Source of the DNA: Halobacillus halophilus
GTDB lineage: Bacteria > Bacillota > Bacilli > Bacillales > Halobacillaceae
DNA length: 64,000 nucleotides
Reading direction: 5' to 3'
Assembly: GCF_020171985.1 (NCBI RefSeq)
Contig: NZ_JAIVAL010000011.1
Location: 1 to 64,000, forward strand
In this document: in pieces, positions 8,105 to 17,275 of the stretch
Position numbering within the stretch: the first letter of the stretch is position 1
Layout: every line of letters starts with the position of its first letter
The notes under the pieces: model-generated
Databases searched by the model: none
Told to the model about the DNA's origin: nothing
The model's input: the letters and a program-made list of their open reading frames with translations, nothing else
Program-made: the position numbers and the translations under genes

Positions 8105-9130
8105 TCAAGGAACGTTAACATCCTTTCCTAACAGCAGAACAAGTGCAAGAGCTGCCACAATAACAAAGACAAAAACGATGGACAAAGGGCGTGAAACATT
8201 TGCCCTTTTTACTGCTTCCCAGCGCACTGGGCGTATGCCGCTGATCGAAAATATGGTAACTGCCGCAAGCAGAATCGACATAATATTGACGACCACAAGT
8301 AAAAACGCTCCATACGCACTCATATAAGATCCATTGCCAAAAGACATGCCAAGAGCCACACTCGGCGGCAGCAAAGCAACAGCTACCATCACCCCGACAA
8401 GATTACCAGAGAGGCGGTTCAGGAAGGCCAGCGCCCCTGCAGCCCCGGAGGCCACACCAAGAAAAATATCCACTATTGTAACTTTCGTACGGTCCAAGTA
8501 CTGATCCGTTCCCATTCCCATATCGGTAAAATACCCAAAAAGCACCGAGACGATTAGTACAATCGCTACCCCGTAGATAGAGGTGACCACTGATTTCCAA
8601 AGCAGCTTATAATCTCCCAAAATAGATGAAAACGCAATGGCGATGACTGGACCGATCATCGGAGCGATCACCATCGCCCCGATCACTACAGCCTCGCTGT
8701 CCTTCAAAAATCCAACCGTCGCTACAATAGCGGACAATATGATCATAAGCGAGTAATTCAAATTGATCTGACTGTTTTTTTCAACATAATTCAACAGTTC
8801 ATGACGACTGGCTCTTAACAGAAGTGCCTGTTCTTTCTCAGACTCCTCATCTTCTTTTGCTTTTTTCGATTCTTTATGGAGGGTTTCTTTCGATAAATAA
8901 GTTTGAACAGGGATGAGCATCGTCTCAAAACCTTCTACTACGTTCGATACTTCTTCCAGATAGTCAAGAATCTCCTCTACGCCGCTCGTTTTCACAAGAA
9001 TGCGGACTAAAGTCCGCTCTTCAGACTCACTGGATACCCAAAACGATTGATGGTCATGTTCCTTGAGCTTCTCATGAATGGAATCAAAATGATGATCCGG
9101 AATATAAACTTCTATTAATTGGAGATTCAT
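8105..9130 (-). CDS. DUF389 family integral membrane protein
   Basis: 341-residue protein of the DUF389 family (TIGR00341-like). The first 100 residues form a soluble alpha/beta region resembling a small regulatory fold. A charged linker (KESKKAKEDEESEKEQ) leads to about six hydrophobic segments carrying the family signature (VVIGAMVIAPMIGPVIAIAFS and LVGVMVAVALLPPSVALG). The start is set at the ATG at 9130 (MNLQLIEVY), preceded by GGAAGGAGG; the longer frame adds eight residues without a ribosome binding site. The function is unknown; a transport or channel role is often assumed but nothing here proves it. It is divergent from the germinant receptor operon, and its stop codon abuts the leader promoter region of bmrCD. 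Confidence 0.8.
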   Translation of the reverse strand: MNLQLIEVYIPDHHFDSIHEKLKEHDHQSFWVSSESEERTLVRILVKTSGVEEILDYLEEVSNVVEGFETMLIPVQTYLSKETLHKESKKAKEDEESEKEQALLLRASRHELLNYVEKNSQINLNYSLMIILSAIVATVGFLKDSEAVVIGAMVIAPMIGPVIAIAFSSILGDYKLLWKSVVTSIYGVAIVLIVSVLFGYFTDMGMGTDQYLDRTKVTIVDIFLGVASGAAGALAFLNRLSGNLVGVMVAVALLPPSVALGMSFGNGSYMSAYGAFLLVVVNIMSILLAAVTIFSISGIRPVRWEAVKRANVSRPLSIVFVFVIVAALALVLLLGKDVNVP

Positions 9131-9169
9131 ATGCTGCCTCCTTCCATCCCGCAAACTGCTGCATTTTTT

Positions 9170-9198
9170 TAATAATGTGCCCTTTTTTCCGCATACTA
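9170..9198 (+). promoter_or_regulatory. Candidate SigG promoter for germinant receptor operon 1
   Basis: TAATA (9170-9174), a 17-nt spacer, then CATACTA (9192-9198), which fits the SigG -10 pattern CATNNTA. The operon encodes forespore-expressed proteins. The -35 match is partial. Confidence 0.45.
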
Positions 9199-9226
9199 AT
9201 TACACGTTAGAAAAGGAGGGAAGACA

Positions 9227-10711
9227 ATGGAGCATTCGACACTTCCGTTACAGCTGGATAACTATCTAAATACTTTAAAACAACAATTTAATGAGAGCCC
9301 GGATCTCGTTCAAAAAGTTTTCCATATAAAAGGTCAGGAAGTTGTTATTCATTTCATTTCCTATCAAATTAAAAAAGACCGGCTGGAAAGAGAATTGCTC
9401 GAATCCTTGACAAAGTCTGATAAACCTTGGTCCGTTCATGATCTTCAAAATAAAATCCCCCTCGCTTCTTCCCAGACCGTTTCTTCTATGGACCAGATTG
9501 CAGAGCATATTATTCACGGAAATGTTGTTGTCTATCTTCCGGGTGAAAAGGAAGCCGTAGCTTTTCTGCTTCCTCAGCAGCAAACCCGTGCGCTTGACCG
9601 TGCGGAAACGGAATCTCTAGTATTCGGCCCGCAGCTTGCGTTTACAGAGTCTCTTGTTACCAACTTAAATGTCATTCGCTGGCGTCTCGACACGGATGAT
9701 TTAGTCGTTGAAAAGCTTATTGTGGGTGATCGAATAAAAAGTGAAGTAAGAGTTGTCTATCTTAAATCACTCGCCAATGAAGAAAATGTAGATACTATGC
9801 GCCAAAGAATTTCAGACTTAAAGGTATCTGAAGTAGAAGATACGAGTGTACTTGGGCAGTTAATTGAAGATTCCTCAAGCTCCATCTTTCCGCAGCTTAT
9901 TAATACCGAGCTTCCCGACCGTTTCTGCAACTCGATCTCCAAAGGGAGGATAGGAGTGCTTGTAGATAAAAGTCCAACAGCTCTCATTGGTCCAATGACA
10001 CTGTTTAGTTTTTTTGAATCTACTGAAGATTTATATATGCGCTGGAATATGGGAACCTTCATCAGACTCTTACGTTTTATCGCTATGGCTCTTTCCATTA
10101 TTCTGACACCTATGTATGTAGCTGCCCTCACCTACCATTATGAAATCATTCCCACTTCTCTGCTTGTTTCACTAGGGCAGTCGCGCGCCATGGTGCCTTT
10201 TCCACCTGTTCTTGAGGCGCTGCTGCTTGAGATGCTGATTGAACTGTTACGTGAAGCCGGAGCCCGTCTTCCGACAAAAGTCGGTCAGACCATGGGTATT
10301 GTGGGGGGTATTGTATTAGGACAGGCAGCAGTTAAAGCCGGATTTACCAGTAACATTCTGATCATTATCATTGCGCTCAGCGCCCTTGCCTCCTTTACAG
10401 CTCCAAGTTATTTAATGGGAACAGCGATACGGATCATACGATTTCCCATGATTATCCTTGCGGGTGCCTGGGGATTAATAGGCATTACCTTTGCTCTCAG
10501 CTTCATCCTTATTCATTTATTAAAACAAAAGTCGCTTGGGAGACCTTATCTTGCTCCTATATATCCATTTCAATGGAAAGACATCAATGATTCTCTTATA
10601 AGGCTTCCTTTTCAAAAAAATGATACTCGACCATTGAATGTCATGCCTGAAGATACGTCACGCTATGACCAGCTTAAGGCGGCTGAGAAAAAAGATGTGG
10701 ATCCTTCATGA
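9227..10711 (+). CDS. Spore germination receptor A subunit (GerA/GerAA family)
   Basis: 494-residue A subunit of a GerA-type nutrient germinant receptor in the spore inner membrane. It has a large hydrophilic N-terminal region (about 1-280) and about five C-terminal membrane helices. Family landmarks are visible: GPMTLFSFFESTEDLYMRW, LEALLLEMLIELLREAGARLP and VGQTMGIVGGIVLGQAAVKAG. ATG follows AAAAGGAGGG. The stop overlaps the start of the B subunit by 4 nt, so A-B-C form one operon. The nutrient sensed cannot be predicted. The N-terminal 90 residues are less similar to the typical family start than the rest. Confidence 0.92.
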   Translation: MEHSTLPLQLDNYLNTLKQQFNESPDLVQKVFHIKGQEVVIHFISYQIKKDRLERELLESLTKSDKPWSVHDLQNKIPLASSQTVSSMDQIAEHIIHGNVVVYLPGEKEAVAFLLPQQQTRALDRAETESLVFGPQLAFTESLVTNLNVIRWRLDTDDLVVEKLIVGDRIKSEVRVVYLKSLANEENVDTMRQRISDLKVSEVEDTSVLGQLIEDSSSSIFPQLINTELPDRFCNSISKGRIGVLVDKSPTALIGPMTLFSFFESTEDLYMRWNMGTFIRLLRFIAMALSIILTPMYVAALTYHYEIIPTSLLVSLGQSRAMVPFPPVLEALLLEMLIELLREAGARLPTKVGQTMGIVGGIVLGQAAVKAGFTSNILIIIIALSALASFTAPSYLMGTAIRIIRFPMIILAGAWGLIGITFALSFILIHLLKQKSLGRPYLAPIYPFQWKDINDSLIRLPFQKNDTRPLNVMPEDTSRYDQLKAAEKKDVDPS

Positions 10712-11814
10712 ATACCAATTTAATCATTAAACCGGATAAAGCCGTAGAAGCTTTTTATCTGTTTTTTATCGTGCATACGTTACAGATTGGCGCAGGACTT
10801 ATGGGAGTCCCGCGTATCATATTTACAGAATCGGAAGCAGATTCGTGGATTGCTATCCTATTAGCTGGGATTTACCTCCATTTTGTAGCCTGGATTATGA
10901 TCTTAATTTTAAGAAAGTATGATAATGCGGACATTATTGGGATTCAGTGCGATGTATTTGGCAGGTGGTTGGGGGCAGTCTTAGGGATGGTGTATGTTCT
11001 CTACCTTTTTTCCATTCTTTTAAGCGTCATAAAGAATTATATAGAGGTCGTTCAAGTGTTTATTTTTCCCGAAATCCCTTTATGGCTGATGAGTTCATTT
11101 TTACTTTCTCTTATGATTTATGCTGTTCTTGGCGGATTCCGAGTAGTCGTTGGGACGAGTTTTATTTTCTTCCTGTTAACCATATGGATGGTTTTTACGC
11201 TTGCGCAGCCGATTAGTTATATGGACTGGGATCATTTTACACCTGTATTTCATACTGGTTTTCTTGACCTTATGAAAGGGGCATACAAAACTGCCTATTC
11301 TGTATTGGGTCTCGAAATTTTGTTTTTTGTTTACCCCTATATTAAAAATAAACAAAAGATTTCTTTGCCGGTTCATGCTGGTTTAGCTTTAACAACCTTT
11401 TTAATCTTGCTTGTAACCGTTGTGTCCATCGGTTACTTCAGCCCTGAACAACTTAAAGAAACCGTTTGGGCCACCCTTTCATTATTTAAGATTATCAGCT
11501 ACCCGGTGGTTGAGCGATTCGATTTTATCGCCATTGCTTTATGGATGATGGTGATTATTCCAAATATAGTATTGTTCTGCTGGGCATTGATCCAATCGTT
11601 AAATCGCCTGTTTCAATTGCCTGAGAAACCAAGTTTATATGGCGTGGCTCTTTTATTGTTTTTGGCTTCCATTCTGATCGAATACCGCGTACACATTGAT
11701 AAGTTAACCGACTGGACTTCTACTCTTGGTTTCTGGCTGGTGTTTATTTACCCGGTCATTCTCTATCCACTCGTGCTCATTAGAAAAAGATTCAGGAAGG
11801 AAAATTCAATATGA
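10708..11814 (+). CDS. Spore germination receptor B subunit (GerAB family, APC fold)
   Basis: 368-residue polytopic protein with about ten membrane helices, of the GerAB/amino acid-polyamine-cation transporter superfamily, probably forming the ligand-binding part of the receptor. The N-terminal PDKAVEAFYLFFIVHTLQIGAG segment matches the family pattern where the first helix is broken around a Gly-rich turn. The ATG overlaps the A-subunit TGA (ATGA), and its own stop overlaps the C-subunit start in the same way. This arrangement indicates strict translational coupling and stoichiometric synthesis. Confidence 0.92.
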   Translation: MNTNLIIKPDKAVEAFYLFFIVHTLQIGAGLMGVPRIIFTESEADSWIAILLAGIYLHFVAWIMILILRKYDNADIIGIQCDVFGRWLGAVLGMVYVLYLFSILLSVIKNYIEVVQVFIFPEIPLWLMSSFLLSLMIYAVLGGFRVVVGTSFIFFLLTIWMVFTLAQPISYMDWDHFTPVFHTGFLDLMKGAYKTAYSVLGLEILFFVYPYIKNKQKISLPVHAGLALTTFLILLVTVVSIGYFSPEQLKETVWATLSLFKIISYPVVERFDFIAIALWMMVIIPNIVLFCWALIQSLNRLFQLPEKPSLYGVALLLFLASILIEYRVHIDKLTDWTSTLGFWLVFIYPVILYPLVLIRKRFRKENSI

Positions 11815-12947
11815 AGCGGAAGAGAATCATCCTGATCGTATTGCTTGTTTTGATATGCAGCGGCTGTATCCCCAAAAGTTACATTGAACAATTAGGTATC
11901 ATTACCGCCGTAGGTTACGACATGGCAGGAGAAAAATCCATAAGAGGAACAATGGTTATGTATCAATTCGATCCATCAACTACGAGTGCTTCACAAGTCG
12001 TCACTAGCGAAGCGGCTACATCGAAAGGTCTTCGATTTGAGGCGAACAGAATGACGAGCCATCGTTTAGTATCTGGTCAAGTAAGGCTGGAACTTTTTCA
12101 GGATCAGCTGGCAGCAAAAGGCATGACCAGATATATGGATACATTGGAAAGAGACGCCAAAGTATCCGATATGGGGCTGTTAGGAGTCAGCGAGGTACCT
12201 ACAGCTGATTTGTTGAAGATAAATAATTCTAAGGAAAGTTCAAATTCAGGGGAATCTATTAAGAAAATGATTGAAAAAAGCGTAGATAATGATGTATTAC
12301 CGGATGCAACGATCCGAACCTTTATGCATGACTATCGCGATGCAGGGATTGATCCCACACTCCCGATGCTGTCTAGTAAAGAGGACACAGTCATGATCAG
12401 CGGCCTGGCTCTCTTTAAAGATGATCGATACACAGCCAAGATTTCACCACAGGAGACTTTCTATTTGCTGCTATTAAAAGAAGAATATAAGGATGGACAA
12501 TTTCAATTGCAGCTTCCTGACGAAGCATTAAAGGAGTTCCATAAAGATACGCCCGGCCCCTCTGAGGAAGGTCCGCTTCACGTTTCTCTCCATGAGATTG
12601 ACAGTGGATTGAACATTCAGCCCAAACAAGGAGATCCTACAGAGCAGGATGTAAAAGTTACCATGGAAGCACGGTTATTGGAGATTACAAAAGATGTGGA
12701 TTTAAAAAATAAAAAGGCAATCCATAAATTAGAGGAGGAAATTGAGAAAAAAGTGAAATCTGATCTTGAACAATTTATGAATGTGTTAAAAGAGAATCAA
12801 GTTGATCCTGTTGGATTTGGCAAAGCTTACAATGCAAAAAATCGCGAAAATCGTGTAACAAATGAAAACTGGCGCCAGCAAATTCCTAATCTTAATGTTT
12901 CATTTGATGTAAACTTGAAACTTCTTCGCCACGGTACAGTGGAATAA
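11811..12947 (+). CDS. Spore germination receptor C subunit, lipoprotein (GerAC family)
   Basis: 378-residue GerAC-type lipoprotein. A short basic start and hydrophobic stretch end in the lipobox ICSGC with Cys19 as the lipidated residue, so the mature protein is anchored on the outer face of the spore inner membrane. The C-terminal domain (about 220-378) has the usual GerAC layout with a long charged helix (KKAIHKLEEEIEKKVKSDLEQF) and ends in a strand (NVSFDVNLKLLRHG). Last gene of operon 1. No good plus-strand T-tailed terminator follows; the hairpin at 12952 is oriented for the convergent gene. Confidence 0.92.
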   Translation: MKRKRIILIVLLVLICSGCIPKSYIEQLGIITAVGYDMAGEKSIRGTMVMYQFDPSTTSASQVVTSEAATSKGLRFEANRMTSHRLVSGQVRLELFQDQLAAKGMTRYMDTLERDAKVSDMGLLGVSEVPTADLLKINNSKESSNSGESIKKMIEKSVDNDVLPDATIRTFMHDYRDAGIDPTLPMLSSKEDTVMISGLALFKDDRYTAKISPQETFYLLLLKEEYKDGQFQLQLPDEALKEFHKDTPGPSEEGPLHVSLHEIDSGLNIQPKQGDPTEQDVKVTMEARLLEITKDVDLKNKKAIHKLEEEIEKKVKSDLEQFMNVLKENQVDPVGFGKAYNAKNRENRVTNENWRQQIPNLNVSFDVNLKLLRHGTVE

Positions 12948-12972
12948 AAAAACCTGGACAAAATGTCCAGGT
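12946..12972 (-). terminator. Terminator of the aldo/keto reductase gene
   Basis: ACCTGGAC (12952-12959) pairs with GTCCAGGT (12965-12972) and is followed on the minus strand by a run of T. It may also slow transcripts arriving from the germination operon. Confidence 0.85.
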
Positions 12973-13815
12973 CTAACCGAAATAATCAAATTCATCCGGA
13001 TGTTTTCCAATTCGTTCGCCCGTGTGAAGAGCACTGATTTTTTCCATCTCCTCATTCGTTAAAGAAAAGTCGAACAAATCAGCATTTTGTTTCTGACGAT
13101 CTTTGTTGGAAGACTTAGGGATAATAATGATTCCAAGCTGCCAATGCCAGCGCAGAATGATCTGGGCTGCCGTTTTATCGTAACGTGCAGCAAGCTCCTG
13201 AAGCACGTGTTCATCAAAATAATTTCCCCGTGCCAGCGGAGACCACGCTTCTAAAAAGATGTCTCGATCCTGGCAGTATCTCAGCAGATTTTCCCGATAG
13301 AGACGAGGATGGAATTCGACTTGGTCCACTACAGGTTTCACTTGAGCTTCGTGCATAAGCTCTTCTAAGTGATGCTCCATGAAGTTACAAACACCGATCG
13401 CCTTAACGCGTCCTTCATGATACAGCTTCTCCATTGCTTTCCATGTCTCTGTAAATTTCCCTGGAACCGGCCAATGAATCAAGTAGAGATCTAAATACTC
13501 AAGGCCAAGCCGCTCTAAACTGCGTTCAAAAGCATTCAGCGTCTCCTCGTAGCCTTGTTCATCATTCCACACTTTTGTGGTGATGAATAATTCTTCTCTT
13601 GGGACATCGCTCTCGCGGATTCCTCTTCCCAAGCCGGATTCATTCCCATAAAAAGAAGCGGTGTCCAGATGTCTGTACCCTAAATCCAGGGCTGATTGAA
13701 CTGCCTGCACCACTTCCTGCTCTTCTTCCATCTTATATACGCCCAGGCCAAGCTTCGGCATGGGCACCCCATTATTCAATGTTACCGTTTCCATTAAACT
13801 CACTGGATTCTTCAC
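12973..13815 (-). CDS. Aldo/keto reductase (YvgN-like)
   Basis: 280-residue cytoplasmic NADPH-dependent aldo/keto reductase, similar in length and sequence to B. subtilis YvgN (276 residues), which reduces methylglyoxal and other aldehydes. The family tetrad is recognisable: Asp in HLDTASFYGNE, Tyr in the same segment, Lys in FITTKVWND and His in LYLIHWP. The C-terminal NADPH phosphate site IPKSSNKDR is present. ATG follows AAAGGAGTGAAGAATCC; a second ATG at codon 8 is possible. Monocistronic with its own terminator. Likely role: carbonyl detoxification. Confidence 0.9.
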   Translation of the reverse strand: MKNPVSLMETVTLNNGVPMPKLGLGVYKMEEEQEVVQAVQSALDLGYRHLDTASFYGNESGLGRGIRESDVPREELFITTKVWNDEQGYEETLNAFERSLERLGLEYLDLYLIHWPVPGKFTETWKAMEKLYHEGRVKAIGVCNFMEHHLEELMHEAQVKPVVDQVEFHPRLYRENLLRYCQDRDIFLEAWSPLARGNYFDEHVLQELAARYDKTAAQIILRWHWQLGIIIIPKSSNKDRQKQNADLFDFSLTNEEMEKISALHTGERIGKHPDEFDYFG

Positions 13816-13863
13816 TCCTTTACATTACTTTACCTTGATAAATTACCCGTGATGGCAATCCGT

Positions 13864-16131
13864 TCAAACATAACCAAAGGAAGAAGGATGAGCATGATTC
13901 AGCAAAAATTCTTCCGGATGGTCTCCTATTAAATATAGATGGTGCAGAGGTCTGGTCATGGCCACATATAGAAGCTTTACATCAAGCGTTGTTTCTTGAT
14001 AAGCATGACCTTCACTATAAAGAAAGACGACATCAAACTCTAATCCTTTTGCTAAATAAACCGGTAATACCATTCGATCAGCCATTTGACTTTGGGTCTC
14101 GTCAAACATCGTAAATCCTGCGTCTATATCATCCAATTGCTTAGCGACGAGTGCGGCTTCTTTCTGTGTTTTCGTTACTATGGCAAAACTTTTCATTCCA
14201 CTTATCTTAAGCTCGCTAAGCTTTTCTTGAAAAATATTCTGCCACCCTTGTTTGCGATGGATAAACTGCGGTTTTTCTCCATGTCTGACCACGGGTTCTG
14301 CTTTTGGAAGGTTCTCAGGCATCAGTTCCAGTAATTCGTTAGCCAGATTCATAATCTCAATCGTGGTCCGGTACGTTTTCTGCAATTTAAGATAGTTAAC
14401 GTTTTGAAATACACTGCCCATCAAGCTTTCCCACTCTTTTATCCCTCTATAGCGGTAAATACCTTGCGCTAAATCGCCTACAATTGTAAACAAATCTGTT
14501 TGAAACGCGTTTCTCAAACTGTACAATTCAAAAAAGCTATAATCCTGTGCTTCATCAATAACTACCTTTTTCGCCTGATCCTCTTTTGCTATACCGGTAA
14601 TCCAGGATTTCAGATAAAGGAGAGCAGCTAAATCTTCTGACTGAAGCTTCTGTTTTCGCAAATAGTTCCGTGTCCACGCCCTCATTTGTTTAAGCTCTTC
14701 TGTATCCTGGTCAATGAATGAACGAAAAACTCGTTCCTCATATAAATGAACATATGCATCGAGCAGCTTCCATTTAGGGTAGTTTCTCATAAAGGTCTGG
14801 AGAACCGTTTTAGCTTCCTTTTTAATTTCATCCAGTGCCTCTTCTTTCCTTGTGATTAAGAAACTGACACGCTTCTTCCTTTTTTCAGGATCTTTCATCC
14901 CAAAAAGCGCCTTGTCCAATTGATCATCATATTTCTTCGCCAGAGTAGAGAGAATCTGCTTCTTTTTCCTGTTCAGTTCACTACGAAGAACGGCTTTAAT
15001 CTTTTCTACTCTTATTTCATAAGGAAAATAATGATAGTGTTTAAAAAATAATTGATTAATGGCTTTCGCACTCTTTAATTTGAACCCGGCCAACCGGAAG
15101 TCTTCATGAACTTTATAACTTAATCCAATGTACTTACAATACTTTTCCATTACTTCCTTAAAAGATTCGGAACCTTTATAGCCTGCTGACCAAAGCTCGG
15201 TCGAATGTCCGGAATTCCCGGCTTCTACTATATTCATTAAGTTCATATGCTGAGTGGTAATCGGCCAGCTTATCTCCGTCACCGCCTGAACAAAGTCGAT
15301 AAAGGTGGTTTGTCGGGCTTTGTGAACCCCAAGCTCGGGCAGTACTTCAGATATGTACTGAATAAAAAGTTGGTTAGGTGCTAGAATGAGCATTTCTTCT
15401 GGCTTGAAGATATCTCTCATCGAGTAGAGAAAGTATGAAATCCGGTGCAGGGCAATTGTCGTCTTACCGCTCCCCGCTGCTCCCTGGACAATAATTGGCT
15501 TACGCAAGTCGGCCCGAATGACCTCATTTTGCTCTTCCTGAATCGTTGCAACGATTTCAGTCAGCCGGTTTTCTGCATTTTGAGAAAGGGAGTCCTGGAG
15601 GAGGTCGTCTTTCGTCGTGATGTCAATATCACGAAAATTCTCCAGTTCTCCTTCTTCGATCTGATACTGCCGCTTGAGGGAAACACGACCTTCATAGCGT
15701 TCTCCTTCCGCTTCGTAACTGACTTCCCCTATCCGACCTTCATAATAAACATTCGCTAGAGGAGAACGCCAGTCCAGTATAATTGGAAGCTGGGTTTCGC
15801 GATCAAACAAAGACATCTTTCCGATATAAAATACTTCTCTCTCGGGTTTTTCTTTTCGGTGAAAATCAATGCGGGCAAAGTATGGTTTCTTACGCAGACG
15901 ATGAAGGCTTTCCAATTGATCGGCAGACATTTTCATAAAATTTGCGTGAGACAGCATCTCCTGGTATCTCAGACTACTGTCTTTGAAGTCAAGCCGGGCT
16001 AATGTATCCTCCTGACGTCTTTTCAACGCTTCCTGATCTGTTTCCTGAGCGGCGATCAGCTGATCCATATATGCTTTTGTAAAAGATAAACGTTCTAATT
16101 CATGAGGATAATCGGGGTGTTGAGCGGACAT
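13864..16131 (-). CDS. HelD-like superfamily 1 helicase/RNA polymerase-recycling ATPase, paralog 1
   Basis: 755-residue UvrD/Rep-type ATPase of the HelD family. The N-terminal coiled region (1-75) is followed by the HelD-specific insert (YFARIDF..YIGKMSL..LPIILDWRSPLANVYY). Walker A is QGAAGSGKTT (about 216-225), a long helical insertion follows (about 380-520), and Walker B is DEAQDYS. Helicase motifs IVGDLAQGIYRYRG, KTYRTTIEIMNLANEL and AKGLEFDVVFLY and a terminal YVAMTRPLHHLYLIG complete it. HelD proteins release stalled RNA polymerase from nucleic acid. A second, more canonical copy lies at 36-38 kb, so this one may have a specialised role. ATG follows GGAAGGAGAATGAAAC. Monocistronic. Confidence 0.88.
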   Translation of the reverse strand: MSAQHPDYPHELERLSFTKAYMDQLIAAQETDQEALKRRQEDTLARLDFKDSSLRYQEMLSHANFMKMSADQLESLHRLRKKPYFARIDFHRKEKPEREVFYIGKMSLFDRETQLPIILDWRSPLANVYYEGRIGEVSYEAEGERYEGRVSLKRQYQIEEGELENFRDIDITTKDDLLQDSLSQNAENRLTEIVATIQEEQNEVIRADLRKPIIVQGAAGSGKTTIALHRISYFLYSMRDIFKPEEMLILAPNQLFIQYISEVLPELGVHKARQTTFIDFVQAVTEISWPITTQHMNLMNIVEAGNSGHSTELWSAGYKGSESFKEVMEKYCKYIGLSYKVHEDFRLAGFKLKSAKAINQLFFKHYHYFPYEIRVEKIKAVLRSELNRKKKQILSTLAKKYDDQLDKALFGMKDPEKRKKRVSFLITRKEEALDEIKKEAKTVLQTFMRNYPKWKLLDAYVHLYEERVFRSFIDQDTEELKQMRAWTRNYLRKQKLQSEDLAALLYLKSWITGIAKEDQAKKVVIDEAQDYSFFELYSLRNAFQTDLFTIVGDLAQGIYRYRGIKEWESLMGSVFQNVNYLKLQKTYRTTIEIMNLANELLELMPENLPKAEPVVRHGEKPQFIHRKQGWQNIFQEKLSELKISGMKSFAIVTKTQKEAALVAKQLDDIDAGFTMFDETQSQMADRMVLPVYLAKGLEFDVVFLYSEGHAYQETTLDVKLLYVAMTRPLHHLYLIGDHPEEFLLNHAHPSSFGYV

Positions 16132-16237
16132 TGTTTCATTCTCCTTCCCTTATATAGGACTGGCTTAGAGAAGTCTGGATCGTCATGATTCTATTTATTT
16201 AGGTTCTGCTAAACCTCCGTATTAATTCTTATAGATA

Positions 16238-16775
16238 AGCTCCCGTTACATGAAGACTTGATTTCGAGATAAATGGGTCCGTTACTTAATATTGAGAAGG
16301 GATGGCTACGGAAACAACTCGCTTTCCTGCGGGGGAACTGGCAAGCCTCCTCGCTCGTTTCACTCCCTGTGGGGTCTCGCCTAGCTCCTTCTCCCGCGGG
16401 AGTCTCGTCGTTTCCTCCGCCACCCCAACGATATCTAGTGAACGAACCCGGATATAGCAGACAGGAGCTGTACTTCATTTGTCTCAAATACGGTTTCTTC
16501 GCATTAACAACCATTAAAACTCAGGGTAAATGATAGATGATCCTTGTTCATTGGGAGGAAATTGTGCAGAGACTTTTGAGCTCTCCATGAAAGCAAAGGG
16601 GCGGAAGGGAACGGTGAAGACCCCTGGGGGATGAACATGATCGGTGAGATCCCGCTGGGCTGTTAAGCCCGAGGAAGCTCAGCACATGCCCGTGGAAAGC
16701 GAAATCGTCCCCCGAAGGATCTTCCTCATAACCAATATCTCTAAACTGAGTCTTCAACTAATCGGCCCTTTAGTG
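16238..16775. repeat. Composite intergenic repeat, copy 1 (half B forward, half A reversed)
   Basis: Left half B (16238-16460) starts with CTCCCGTTACATGAAGACTTGATTT.. and contains GGCTACGGAAACAACTCGC paired in inverse with the GTCGTTTCCTCCGCC side. Right half A (about 16529-16775) holds GGGGCGGAAGGGAACGG and ends in an inverted copy of the AAGACT..GAGATA end. Short reading frames cross it in all directions but none has a ribosome binding site or family resemblance. The whole 16.13-16.88 kb intergenic space is otherwise without a gene. See the findings for the comparison of copies. Confidence 0.8.
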
Positions 16776-16875
16776 TAATAAGAAGTTTTAAAACTATCGA
16801 CGTTTAGCCTATCGATTAATTAAGAGGATTATTACATTATCATATAATATATGGAAGCGCAATCACGAACTCACA

Positions 16876-16905
16876 AAAAAGCTGCCCCACTAAAGTCGGG
16901 CAGCT
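16876..16905 (-). terminator. Terminator after the zinc-finger membrane protein gene
   Basis: AGCTGCCC (16905-16898 on the minus strand) pairs with GGGCAGCT (16887-16880), loop GACTTTAGTG, followed by a T-run. Confidence 0.9.
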
Positions 16906-16917
16906 CTATCTAGATTA

Positions 16918-17271
16918 TTACTGACGTTTTTTATTTTCTACGTACTTTGGCAGACGGCTCTCAAACACTGCGAAGGAAAATACGCGCAGGAAAATAGGAT
17001 ATAAAGCCACAAGTCCTAAAATATCTCCAATAAATCCAAGAATATTGGTAGTAAACATAAGGACAGACAAGATAATCATTAAAATCGTAGTAACCATCCC
17101 TGTCAGCCCATTAACCGGAGTCCACGCACCGGCAATAGTCTTCGTATCCTGCTCGAGCAATTCAAAGCAGCGATAATGATAAGGGCGTACCCTGAACCAG
17201 TTCGAAGCCGTGATAAGTTCATCTCGATCCCTGATCTCTTTGTAACAGTAACGACAGATGTTCGTGTTCAT
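16918..17271 (-). CDS. Small membrane protein with N-terminal CxxC..HxxC zinc-finger-like motif
   Basis: 117-residue protein of unknown function. The N-terminus has Cys6-x2-Cys9 and His32-x2-Cys35 (CRYC .. HYRC), a spacing compatible with one bound zinc ion. Two hydrophobic segments follow (about 58-78 and 80-100), so the finger would face one side of the membrane next to a short helical hairpin. It starts 4 nt after the stop of the RsbW-like ATPase gene, with its AGGAG ribosome binding site inside the end of that gene. The two are therefore one operon and probably functionally linked. No named family is recognised. Confidence 0.75.
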   Translation of the reverse strand: MNTNICRYCYKEIRDRDELITASNWFRVRPYHYRCFELLEQDTKTIAGAWTPVNGLTGMVTTILMIILSVLMFTTNILGFIGDILGLVALYPIFLRVFSFAVFESRLPKYVENKKRQ

Positions 17272-17275
17272 TGAT

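Noticed and set aside
16209-16757. Several reading frames of 69-101 codons on both strands
   Set aside because: They lie wholly within composite repeat copy 1, have no ribosome binding sites, and the same sequence in other copies is broken by stops; they are repeat-derived.
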